Origin: Persicobacter diffluens
Lineage (GTDB): Bacteria > Bacteroidota > Bacteroidia > Cytophagales > Cyclobacteriaceae
Assembly: GCF_036244895.1 (NCBI RefSeq)
Contig: NZ_BQKE01000001.1
Span: 310,001-374,000, forward strand
Direction of reading: 5' to 3'
Length of the DNA: 64,000 nt
Part shown: in pieces, positions 24,310-32,038 of the stretch
How positions within the stretch are numbered: position 1 is the first letter of the stretch
Layout of the letters: every line of letters begins with the position of its first letter
Translations under genes and position numbers: made by a program
The notes under the pieces: generated by a model
Seen by the model: only the letters and a program-made list of their open reading frames with translations
Databases searched by the model: none
Told to the model about the DNA's origin: nothing

Positions 24310-27300
24310 ATGGCAGAAGAAAAAAAGCACCGATTAAGTAAAGTCGCCTCCAAATTAAATGTGGGCCTTAACTCTGTCGTCGAGTTTTTGACGAAGAAAG
24401 GGTATGAGGTTTCACGTAATCCTAACTCTAAATTATCTGAGGAAGAATTCCGCCTTGTAGCAAAGGAATTTCAGGGATCCGCTCAGGACAAGGAGGAAGC
24501 GGCTGAACTGCAAATCGGTACTTCAAAAAGAGCAGCGAACGCCGGTAACGAGACCAGCAAAAAGGAAACTGCTAAAAAAGAAGAAGAATTTCAGGAGGAG
24601 AAGCAAGTGTTTATCAAAAACATGAGCGATGAGCCCCTGACGCCAAAAAAAGAGGAAGAAAAACCTCAGCAAAAGGAAATACCTAAAGTGGAAGATCCAC
24701 AACTGGAAGGATTGAAAGTGGTTGGTAAAATTGATTTGGATGCTTTGAAAAAGCCATCCCCAAAACCAGCAGAAAAGAAAAAAGCTGCTGAGCCCAAGAA
24801 GGCTACACCACCGAAAGCACAGGAGAAAAAACCTTCTGAGGAGAAGATTGAAAAAACTGATGCCGCTAAAGTAAATCCTCCGAAGAAAGAGGCTGCCCCT
24901 GAAAAGCCAGCCCAAACCGAGAAAGCAACTAAAGAAACACCGGAGAAGCCGGTTTCAGAGAATAAAGTTTTGGAAAAGGAAAATACCGTTGAGGCAGCAA
25001 CTAAAAAAGATGCTCCTCAAGCAAAGGGGACTTCTGAGGGGAATGCCGATCAGAAAGGAACTACTACTGGTGAGTCCGGTAAGGTAATTACAGCCCAGGC
25101 AGACAAGCTGCAGGGATTAAAAGTAGTAGGTAAAATCGACTTGAGTTCTTTTGAGCGCAAGCCAAAGAAAAAGCCGATAGCATCTTCTGATGACAAAGGT
25201 CGCGGAAAAAAGAGACAGCGCAAACGCATTACCAAAGATGGCCAGGGGAACGTACAGAACCAGGGTGGTCAGCAAGGTGGTAATCAGCAAGGCGGAGGAA
25301 ACCGTAACCAGCAAGGTGGCGGCAATCGCAATCAGCAAGGCCAGGGCGGCGGTAATCGCAATCAGCAGGGTGGAGGTAATCGCAACCAGCAAGGTGGCGG
25401 TGGTAACCGAAATCAGCAAGGTGGCGGAAGAGGCCGTAATCAAAATCAGAATAGAAAAGGCGGAAGAAAGCCACAGCCACAAAAGGAGGAGCTTACAGAT
25501 AAGCAAATTCAGGAGCAAATCAAGCAGACGCTTGCTAAGCTTTCCGGCGGAAACAAAGGAAATCAGGCTTCTAACCGTTCTAAATACAGAAAAGATAAGA
25601 GAAACCGTGCCAGTGAAGCCTTTGAGGCGGAGATGGAGCAGGAAAGACTGGATGCAAAGAAGCTAAAAGTAACAGAATTTATTTCTGCGAACGATTTGGC
25701 TACTTTGATGGAGGTTTCTGTAAACGAAGTGATTGCAACAGCCATGAATATGGGCATGTTCGTATCCATCAACCAGCGTTTGGATGCGGAAGCGATTACT
25801 TTATTAGCCGATGAGTTTGGTTACGATGCAGAATTTGCTTCTGCAGAGGACGAGACAGAAGTTACCGTTGTAGAGGATAAGGCTGAAGATCTACAGGAAA
25901 GAGCACCGATCGTAACGATCATGGGTCACGTTGACCACGGTAAAACTTCCCTTTTGGATTATATCCGTAACGCTAATGTAACGGCATCTGAGGCCGGTGG
26001 TATTACGCAGCACATTGGTGCTTATGACGTGATGACCGAAACTGGTAAGCGTGTAGCATTCCTGGATACTCCAGGTCACGAAGCCTTTACCGCGATGCGT
26101 GCACGTGGTGCGAAAGTTACCGACGTTGCCATTATCGTAGTAGCAGCCGATGACGCGGTAATGCCACAAACAAAAGAGGCCATCAACCACGCTCAGGTAG
26201 CGGGTGTACCAATCGTAATTGCGATTAACAAAATTGATAAGCCGGCAGCGAATGCGGATAAAATTCGTGATGAGTTGTCACAAATGAATATCTTGGTAGA
26301 GGACTGGGGTGGTAAATACCAGTGTCAGGAAATTTCTGCTAAGTCAGGTCAGGGTGTAGAAGAGCTACTGGAGAAAGTATTGCTTGAAGCGGAGATTTTG
26401 GAATTGAAAGCCAATCCAAATCGTGAAGCAGCAGGTACTGTAGTAGAGGCTTCTTTGGACAAAGGCCGTGGTTACGTTGCGACCATGTTGGTAGAAAACG
26501 GTACTTTGAGTATTGGAGATATCATGTTGGCAGGTCAGCACTATGGTAAAGTTAAGGCCATGTATGACCACCGTGGAAACCGTTTGGAATCTGTAGGTCC
26601 GGCAACTCCAGTTCAGGTATTAGGTTTGGATGGAGCTCCACAGGCGGGTGACAAATTGAATGTGATGGAAACGGACCGTGAGGCGCGTGAAATTGCAACT
26701 AAACGTCAGCAGTTAGCACGTGAGCAATCTGTTCGTACGAAGAAACACATTACTCTGGATGAGATTGGCCGTCGATTGGCGATTGGATCATTCCAGGAAT
26801 TGAATATTATCGTTAAGGGTGACGTGGATGGCTCCGTTGAGGCATTGTCTGATTCCTTATTGAAATTGTCTACTGATGAGGTAGCCGTGAATATTATTCA
26901 CAAGGCTGTAGGTCAGATCTCTGAGTCTGATGTATTGTTGGCCTCTGCTTCTGATGCGATTATCATCGGTTTCCAGGTTCGTCCTTCCGTTCAGGCGAGA
27001 AGAATTGCCGAATCTGAAGAAATTGATATCCGTCTGTACTCTATCATCTACGATGCGATTAACGAGGTGAAAGATGCGATGGAAGGTATGTTGGCTCCTG
27101 AAGAACAAGAAGTCATCATGGGTAACGCTGAAGTACGTGAGACCTTCAAAATCTCGAAAGTGGGTACCATTGCAGGTTGTATGGTTACCGACGGTATCAT
27201 CAAGCGTGGTAATGATGTGAGATTGATCCGTGACGGTATCGTGATTTACTCTGGTGCATTGGGTGCTTTGAAACGCTTCAAAGACGATGTAGCAGAAGTG

Positions 27301-27405
27301 AAGAAAGGTTACGACTGTGGTATCTCTATCAACGGTTTCAACGATATCAAAATCGGTGACGTTATTGAGTCATATGAGATTCAGGAGACAAAGCGTACGC
27401 TTTAA
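24310..27405 (+). CDS. infB: Translation initiation factor IF-2
   Basis: 1031 aa GTPase that brings initiator tRNA to the 30S subunit. The N-terminal IF2 helix domain starts with EKKHRLSKVASKLNVGLNS. A long Lys/Glu/Pro/Ala-rich linker carries a GLKVVGKIDL motif twice (134-143, 269-278). A Gly-Asn-Gln-Arg segment (about 311-395) has tandem GGGNRNQQG units. The G domain has GHVDHGKT (539-546), DTPGHE from Asp586, and NKID (640-643). Domains II-IV follow to the end. The linker is longer than usual, as often seen in Bacteroidota. A strong terminator follows. Confidence 0.97.
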   Translation: MAEEKKHRLSKVASKLNVGLNSVVEFLTKKGYEVSRNPNSKLSEEEFRLVAKEFQGSAQDKEEAAELQIGTSKRAANAGNETSKKETAKKEEEFQEEKQVFIKNMSDEPLTPKKEEEKPQQKEIPKVEDPQLEGLKVVGKIDLDALKKPSPKPAEKKKAAEPKKATPPKAQEKKPSEEKIEKTDAAKVNPPKKEAAPEKPAQTEKATKETPEKPVSENKVLEKENTVEAATKKDAPQAKGTSEGNADQKGTTTGESGKVITAQADKLQGLKVVGKIDLSSFERKPKKKPIASSDDKGRGKKRQRKRITKDGQGNVQNQGGQQGGNQQGGGNRNQQGGGNRNQQGQGGGNRNQQGGGNRNQQGGGGNRNQQGGGRGRNQNQNRKGGRKPQPQKEELTDKQIQEQIKQTLAKLSGGNKGNQASNRSKYRKDKRNRASEAFEAEMEQERLDAKKLKVTEFISANDLATLMEVSVNEVIATAMNMGMFVSINQRLDAEAITLLADEFGYDAEFASAEDETEVTVVEDKAEDLQERAPIVTIMGHVDHGKTSLLDYIRNANVTASEAGGITQHIGAYDVMTETGKRVAFLDTPGHEAFTAMRARGAKVTDVAIIVVAADDAVMPQTKEAINHAQVAGVPIVIAINKIDKPAANADKIRDELSQMNILVEDWGGKYQCQEISAKSGQGVEELLEKVLLEAEILELKANPNREAAGTVVEASLDKGRGYVATMLVENGTLSIGDIMLAGQHYGKVKAMYDHRGNRLESVGPATPVQVLGLDGAPQAGDKLNVMETDREAREIATKRQQLAREQSVRTKKHITLDEIGRRLAIGSFQELNIIVKGDVDGSVEALSDSLLKLSTDEVAVNIIHKAVGQISESDVLLASASDAIIIGFQVRPSVQARRIAESEEIDIRLYSIIYDAINEVKDAMEGMLAPEEQEVIMGNAEVRETFKISKVGTIAGCMVTDGIIKRGNDVRLIRDGIVIYSGALGALKRFKDDVAEVKKGYDCGISINGFNDIKIGDVIESYEIQETKRTL
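25255..25450 (+). repeat. Tandem repeat inside infB encoding GGGNRNQQG units
   Basis: Imperfect units of 24-33 bases (around GGTGGCGGTAATCGCAATCA) repeat about seven times in frame. They encode Gly/Asn/Arg/Gln runs in the IF-2 linker. Unit lengths are multiples of three, so changes in copy number keep the frame. Confidence 0.8.
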
Positions 27406-27423
27406 TAACGAGAAAAATATTAT

Positions 27424-27456
27424 TGAAAAAGCCGGCCAATTTGGTCGGCTTTTTTA
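27424..27456 (+). terminator. Terminator after infB
   Basis: AGCCGGCC pairs with GGTCGGCT around an AATTT loop (8 bp, one G-T), flanked by A5 and T6 runs. It lies about 20 bases past the infB stop. Confidence 0.85.
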
Positions 27457-27485
27457 TTTTTGGGGCATTCAACCTTTAAGTAATT

Positions 27486-28031
27486 ATGAAAAAGATATAC
27501 ATGGCGGTGGTATTCCTGATGCTGCCTTTCTGCCTTCAAGCGCAGCAATTGGAAAAAGTAAAAGTGAATGATGAGATCACTATCGAAGTACCAACTGATT
27601 TCCGACCTATGGCAGCGGATGTAATTGCCCGGAAATATGCCGGTAGCAGCGCCGTTATTTCAGCGATGTCAGATTTAAACGGCCAAGCAGACTTAACCTT
27701 GTCTCAAAAGCCTAGTCAATGGTCTACGGCTGATTTCCCGATTCTAAGAGGCTTTTTCAAGAGTTCTATTCAGGAGCTGAACGGAGATATCGATTTTAGC
27801 AGGGAAGAGGTGCTGGAAATCAATGGCAAATCGTTTCTTGTATTTGAATTTGATGCGCCGCTACCCAGTGGAGAGGGACCTTCCAATGGGGTAGGAAGAA
27901 AATATAACCTTATAGCCTATACCATTGATAATGGACAGCTGTTGACCTACAATTTTTCCTGTAATAGCCGGATTAAATCACAATATCAGAATACTGCTAT
28001 GATGGTGTTAAATACCCTAATGATAAAATGA
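27486..28031 (+). CDS. Secreted protein of unknown function
   Basis: 181 aa. MKKIYMAVVFLMLPFCLQAQ is a clear signal peptide cleaved near residue 20. The mature part begins with VNDEITIEVPTDFRPM, shows alternating short strands, and resembles small DUF1795/PsbP-like secreted domains, though no specific family is confirmed. It has no lipobox, repeats or catalytic motif. Its stop overlaps the tadA start by 4 bp (ATGA), so the two are coupled, though no functional link is evident. Confidence 0.75.
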   Translation: MKKIYMAVVFLMLPFCLQAQQLEKVKVNDEITIEVPTDFRPMAADVIARKYAGSSAVISAMSDLNGQADLTLSQKPSQWSTADFPILRGFFKSSIQELNGDIDFSREEVLEINGKSFLVFEFDAPLPSGEGPSNGVGRKYNLIAYTIDNGQLLTYNFSCNSRIKSQYQNTAMMVLNTLMIK

Positions 28032-28483
28032 GTGAGTTGATAAACCCTTTTGATGATAATTATTTCATGCGTCAGGCTTTACAGGAAGCGGAGGTAGCGT
28101 TTGAAGAGGAGGAAATACCGGTTGGTGCGGTGGTCGTGTGGAAAAACCGAATAATAGCCAGAGCCCATAACCAAACCGAGCGATTGTCTGATGTAACGGC
28201 ACATGCCGAAATGTTGGCCATTACTGCTGCGGCCAATGCCATTGGTGGGAAGTACTTGAAAGATTGTACGCTTTATGTTACAATGGAACCTTGTACCATG
28301 TGTGCTGGTGCCATATTCTGGGCGCAGGTGAGTAAAGTGGTATTCGGTGCTGCGGATTTAAAACGAGGCTATGAGCGGCTGGATCCTCCGGTGCTGCATG
28401 GAAAAACCGAGATCGTCAGAGGAATCATGCAGGCGGAGTGTCAGGCCATAGTGGATGAGTTTTTCCAGAAATTGCGTAAGTAA
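28028..28483 (+). CDS. tadA: tRNA-specific adenosine deaminase
   Basis: 151 aa zinc deaminase that converts A34 to inosine in tRNA-Arg(ACG). HAEMLAI (His59, catalytic Glu61) and PCTMCAGAI (Cys89, Cys92) form the zinc site. N-terminal FMRQALQEAEVAFEEEEIPVG and VFGAADLKRG are typical of TadA rather than cytidine or guanine deaminases. Normal length. It overlaps the upstream secreted-protein gene by 4 bp. No terminator is obvious; R1 copy C lies about 60 bases downstream. Confidence 0.92.
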   Translation: MSELINPFDDNYFMRQALQEAEVAFEEEEIPVGAVVVWKNRIIARAHNQTERLSDVTAHAEMLAITAAANAIGGKYLKDCTLYVTMEPCTMCAGAIFWAQVSKVVFGAADLKRGYERLDPPVLHGKTEIVRGIMQAECQAIVDEFFQKLRK

Positions 28484-28542
28484 AACCCGCTTGTGTTTAA
28501 AAGTATGATGTTCAATTAAATGACCATTATAGCAGAAGTGAT

Positions 28543-28722
28543 GTTACCCTAATTATTCACCGCTGGATTTATTTTCATTGCATTACGGTTGACTTTGCTG
28601 GTTATTTTAATAACTCAAATTGGGGTAATCTTTCTTATTCCTCTTCTGTGTTGGGAAAAAACCGAAATAGGAATTTATTCCTTCATATTTACAGCATAGC
28701 AGCTAAATTAGGATTTAAACAT
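28543..28722 (-). repeat. R1 intergenic repeat, copy C
   Basis: Minus orientation, about 180 bp. Read on the minus strand: head TTTAAATCCTAATTTAGC, TATGAAGGAATAAATTCC, CTATTTCGGTTTTTTCCC and ATTACCCCAATTTGAG. The tail AGCGGTGAATAATTAGGGTA corresponds to 28544-28563. It is more diverged in the head than copies B, D and G. Confidence 0.7.
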
Positions 28723-29016
28723 GATTAATTCCCGCTAGAATTATTTTCGGGCTATAGTATCATTGTTGTTGGAGCAATTTTGTGAGGTTCCTGCTTGCTA
28801 ACTCCTCATTATCAGGGAGAATCAATTCCTTCAATAGGATTATGGTTTTTATCAATTGGGAATAGCGAACGGAGTATGCTAATTTCCGTTTGAAAATCAG
28901 AAGTGAATAAGATAATTAATCCTTTTATTTAGGACTTTCTGAAGAAAAAAATTATCTTAATTCTACTGATTTTCAGTGAAAAACAATTGAAACAATACCA
29001 ATTAAACACAATAATC
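28723..29016. other. Remainder of the tadA-sodB gap; no gene seen
   Basis: About 290 bases, AT-rich, containing stop codons in all frames. ATTAATTCCCGCTAGAATTA at 28725-28744 loosely resembles an R1 tail box in the same orientation as copy C. The sodB promoter presumably lies near 28950-29000, but no consensus match is clear. Confidence 0.4.
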
Positions 29017-29622
29017 ATGGCTTTCGAATTACCGGCTTTGCCTTACGCTTTTGATGCGCTGGAACCACATATTGATGCGCGCACTATGGAAATTCATCAT
29101 GGTAAACACCATGCCGGATATGTAGCAAAATTGAATGCTGCTATTGAAGGAACACCCGCTGCTGATAAATCTATCGAAGACTTGATGACAGAAGTAGGAT
29201 CTTTGGGGACGGCAGTAAGAAATAATGGTGGAGGTCACTACAACCACACCTTGTTCTGGAGCATTTTGAGTGCAAATGGTGGTCAGCCATCAACAGAATT
29301 GGCTTCAGCTATTGATGCCGCTTTTGGTTCTTTTGACGCATTCAAAGAGACTTTCTCCAATGCAGCGGCCACGCGTTTTGGTTCAGGATGGGCTTGGTTG
29401 ATTGTTAAGGCTGATGGTTCTTTGGCCGTGACTTCAACTGCTAATCAGGACAATCCCTTGATGGATATTGCAGAAGAAAAAGGAACACCAATTTTAGGGT
29501 TGGATGTTTGGGAGCATGCTTACTATTTGCATTATCAGAATCGTCGTCCGGATTATATCGGTGGATTCTTTAATGTTATAAACTGGGAACAGGTTTCTAA
29601 AAACTTTGCTGCTGCGAAATAA
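29017..29622 (+). CDS. sodB: Superoxide dismutase (Fe/Mn)
   Basis: 201 aa from the ATG at 29017 (MAFELPALPYAFDALEPHI); ten extra in-frame upstream codons are non-homologous. It converts superoxide to hydrogen peroxide and oxygen. Metal ligands are visible: His in LEPHIDARTMEIHHGKHH, His in HYNHTLFWS, and Asp/His in LDVWEHAYYLHYQNRRPDYI. Iron and manganese types cannot be separated reliably here. No signal peptide, so cytosolic. Single gene with a terminator 20 bases downstream. Confidence 0.95.
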   Translation: MAFELPALPYAFDALEPHIDARTMEIHHGKHHAGYVAKLNAAIEGTPAADKSIEDLMTEVGSLGTAVRNNGGGHYNHTLFWSILSANGGQPSTELASAIDAAFGSFDAFKETFSNAAATRFGSGWAWLIVKADGSLAVTSTANQDNPLMDIAEEKGTPILGLDVWEHAYYLHYQNRRPDYIGGFFNVINWEQVSKNFAAAK

Positions 29623-29641
29623 TCGGCATTAGATAATGAAT

Positions 29642-29676
29642 AAAAAAATCCCGTTCATCTGAACGGGATTTTTTGT
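29642..29676 (+). terminator. Convergent terminator between sodB and the receiver gene
   Basis: AAAATCCCGTTC pairs with GAACGGGATTTT around ATCT, with A and T runs on both flanks. It can serve sodB (plus) and the receiver gene (minus), whose stop lies at 29679. Confidence 0.85.
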
Positions 29677-29678
29677 TT

Positions 29679-30095
29679 TTAGATCTCCAACTTTGCCAAA
29701 TTGTCTTGAGACAGTGGCTTGTTGATGTATTGTTTTACGTAATCGTATTTTTTTGATTTGCTAACATCCTGCGGGTTAATGGAGGAAGTCAGCATCACGA
29801 TTTTACATTTGTTCTTTGTAAGATCTGAAAGTTTGTCGAATTCATCCAAAAATTGAAATCCATCCATTAAAGGCATATCAATATCGAGGAAAATGACTTC
29901 TGGAAGAACGCTCTCGGCCACTTCTTCCATTTTTTCAATATTTCTTAAGAACTCAACTGCACTTTTAGCACCAGTATGGGTATAGATTCTTTCCGTAATA
30001 TTGGCCGCCTCAATCATCTTTTGATTAATTAGATTGTCAATCTCATTATCGTCGATCAGCATCACCGCGGAATATTTGGGACTATTTGGACTCAT
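29679..30095 (-). CDS. Single-domain response regulator (CheY-like receiver)
   Basis: 138 aa consisting of a receiver domain only. Acidic pair Asp15/Asp16 in MLIDDNEID, probable phosphorylated Asp71 in IFLDIDMPLMDG, Ser/Thr in VMLTSS and Lys in QYINKPLS are present. No DNA-binding or output domain is attached, and no histidine kinase is nearby, so the partner is unknown. Such orphan receivers are frequent in Bacteroidota. It ends against a shared terminator. Confidence 0.92.
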   Translation of the reverse strand: MSPNSPKYSAVMLIDDNEIDNLINQKMIEAANITERIYTHTGAKSAVEFLRNIEKMEEVAESVLPEVIFLDIDMPLMDGFQFLDEFDKLSDLTKNKCKIVMLTSSINPQDVSKSKKYDYVKQYINKPLSQDNLAKLEI

Positions 30096-30187
30096 GATAA
30101 CTTATTTATTTAAAACAGTTCATAAACGTAACGTAATTAAATGATTTTTTTTCAATTAAATCATAAAATTGTTAATAAATAATTACA

Positions 30188-31717
30188 TTAAATATTGAAT
30201 TCAATGCCTTGAGCCAGAGGTAAATTCGAACCATAGTTCATGGTATTAGTTTGCCTGCGCATATAAATTTTCCAGGCATCTGATCCGGACTCTCTACCTC
30301 CACCAGTTTCTTTTTCACCACCAAAGGCGCCGCCGATTTCTGCCCCGGAGGTGCCAATATTTACATTGGCAATGCCGCAGTCGGAACCATTAGTGGATAA
30401 GAATTGCTCCGCCTCTCTCATATTCAAAGTCATGATGGCAGAGCTCAGCCCTTGTGGCACATCATTTTGTTTCGCTATGGCTTCCTCCAGGCTATTGTAC
30501 GAAATCAGGTACAAAATTGGTGCGAAAGTCTCTTCCTGAACAATTTTGTATTCATTTTCTACTTTAAAGATGGCAGGTTGCACATAACAGCCGGAACTAT
30601 AGCGCTCTCCTTCCAAAACTTTTCCATCGATAATAACTTCGGCTCCTTCTTCTTTGGCTTTGGCTATGGCATTTAGATAATTATTGACCGCCTCTTTATC
30701 AATTAATGGCCCCACATGGTTTTCCGTATCCAGCGGATTTCCGATTTTTAGTTGGGCATAGGCATTTTTAAGTTTTTCAGCCACGGTCTCTATGATAGAT
30801 TCATGGACGATTAATCTACGCGTAGAGGTACATCGCTGCCCACAGGTACCTACAGCTCCGAATAGTGCCCCAATGATCGACATCTCTAAATCGGCCTCCG
30901 GTGTTATGATAATGGCATTATTTCCGCCTAGTTCCAAAAGACTTTTTCCAAGACGCGCCCCAACTGCAGCCCCCACTGATTTTCCCATTTTGGTGGAGCC
31001 CGTTGCGGAAACCAAAGGAACATGCTTATCGTTAGCCATGGCTTTACCCACTGAAGCATCTCCCACCACAAGGCAGCTTACTGCTGCCGGGGCATGGTTG
31101 GCTTGCAATACCTCCTGCACAATTTTTTGACAGGCAATTGCTGAAAGTGGTGTTTTTTCGGAGGGTTTCCAAATGCAAACATCTCCACATACCCAGGCCA
31201 GGAAAGCATTCCATGACCACACCGCTACCGGAAAGTTAAAGGCCGAAATGATGCCCACTACGCCCAGCGGATGATACTGTTCATACATGCGGTGCTGTGG
31301 ACGTTCAGAATGCATGGTCAGACCGTGCAATTGTCGGGATAAGCCTACCGCAAAGTCGGCAATATCTATCATCTCCTGTACTTCCCCTAGTCCTTCCTGA
31401 AGGGATTTCCCCATCTCATAAGAAACTAAATGGCCGAGCGCTTCTTTATTTTGTCGAAAGGCCTCCCCTATCTGTCGAACGATTTCTCCTCTTTTAGGGG
31501 CAGGTATATTTCTCCATTCAAGGAAATCTTTCCTGGCCTGATCAACTACCTGATGATACTGTTCTTCGGTGGCCAGCTGCACCTCTCCAATGGTATTGCC
31601 ATTGACTGGAGAAGTACTTTTTATTTTGGGGCCATTACCTCTTTGCCATTGGTTACCAATGGCAATACCCAAGTTTTCATGCTCGAGTTTTAGTTGGGAT
31701 AAAAAGTTCAGGTTCAT
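30188..31717 (-). CDS. ALDH7-type aldehyde dehydrogenase (probable aminoadipate-semialdehyde dehydrogenase)
   Basis: 509 aa NAD(P)-dependent aldehyde dehydrogenase. ISAFNFPVAVWSWNAFL is the N-terminal cofactor motif. LELGGNNAIIITPEADL carries the catalytic Glu, and GTCGQRCTSTRR the nucleophile Cys. Features resemble the antiquitin (ALDH7A1) group, which oxidises 2-aminoadipate semialdehyde in lysine breakdown. That substrate is an inference; no other lysine-degradation gene is in the window. A C-terminal GAFGGEKETGGGRESGSDAW is also typical. Single gene on the minus strand. Confidence 0.88.
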   Translation of the reverse strand: MNLNFLSQLKLEHENLGIAIGNQWQRGNGPKIKSTSPVNGNTIGEVQLATEEQYHQVVDQARKDFLEWRNIPAPKRGEIVRQIGEAFRQNKEALGHLVSYEMGKSLQEGLGEVQEMIDIADFAVGLSRQLHGLTMHSERPQHRMYEQYHPLGVVGIISAFNFPVAVWSWNAFLAWVCGDVCIWKPSEKTPLSAIACQKIVQEVLQANHAPAAVSCLVVGDASVGKAMANDKHVPLVSATGSTKMGKSVGAAVGARLGKSLLELGGNNAIIITPEADLEMSIIGALFGAVGTCGQRCTSTRRLIVHESIIETVAEKLKNAYAQLKIGNPLDTENHVGPLIDKEAVNNYLNAIAKAKEEGAEVIIDGKVLEGERYSSGCYVQPAIFKVENEYKIVQEETFAPILYLISYNSLEEAIAKQNDVPQGLSSAIMTLNMREAEQFLSTNGSDCGIANVNIGTSGAEIGGAFGGEKETGGGRESGSDAWKIYMRRQTNTMNYGSNLPLAQGIEFNI

Positions 31718-32038
31718 TCTATTTGGGGTTTGTTCTTTAATTTTTTGTTAGGTGAAAATACGAAATTTCAGGCTGGAATGAGGCATTTTGGGATAATTTA
31801 CCACTGAGAAGGACTGTACGTTTTTGAGTGCAAAAAAAGCCAGTGCTTTCACACTGGCTTTTCTGAAGGGATTTAATTGATATTTAAATCCCCTTTATCT
31901 GAAGAAAATTAATACGATCGTATTTGATTTTGGTTTATTTTAAAAAATAGCATTGCATTGTGCTTTGAAAAACCTGCAGCGCTTCCAAAATACTTCATTT
32001 TTTTGCTAAACATGTAGCACTTTAATTAGGCCTTGCTA
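31718..32038. other. 321-base gap with hairpins; no gene seen
   Basis: It holds the AMADH upstream region (31718-31800), a terminator at 31832-31862, a second hairpin at 31867-31893 (GGGATTTAA with TTTAAATCCC), and a perfect 14-base palindrome AATACGATCGTATT at 31911-31924. The roles of the last two are unknown. No coding frame is convincing. Confidence 0.5.
31832..31864 (-). terminator. Terminator downstream of the M49-like gene
   Basis: AAAAGCCAGTG pairs with CACTGGCTTTT around CTTTCA; on the minus strand seven T follow. It lies about 175 bases beyond the peptidase stop and so would leave a long 3' UTR. Confidence 0.7.

Noticed and set aside
25255..25450. CRISPR-like array
   Set aside because: Units are contiguous, imperfect and in frame with no spacers, so this is a coding tandem repeat.
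25117..25666. Long alternative frames on both strands within infB
   Set aside because: They are produced by the Gly-Asn-Gln tandem repeat and give low-complexity Ile/Ala/Ser or Leu/Thr/Ala proteins. The IF-2 frame is unambiguous.
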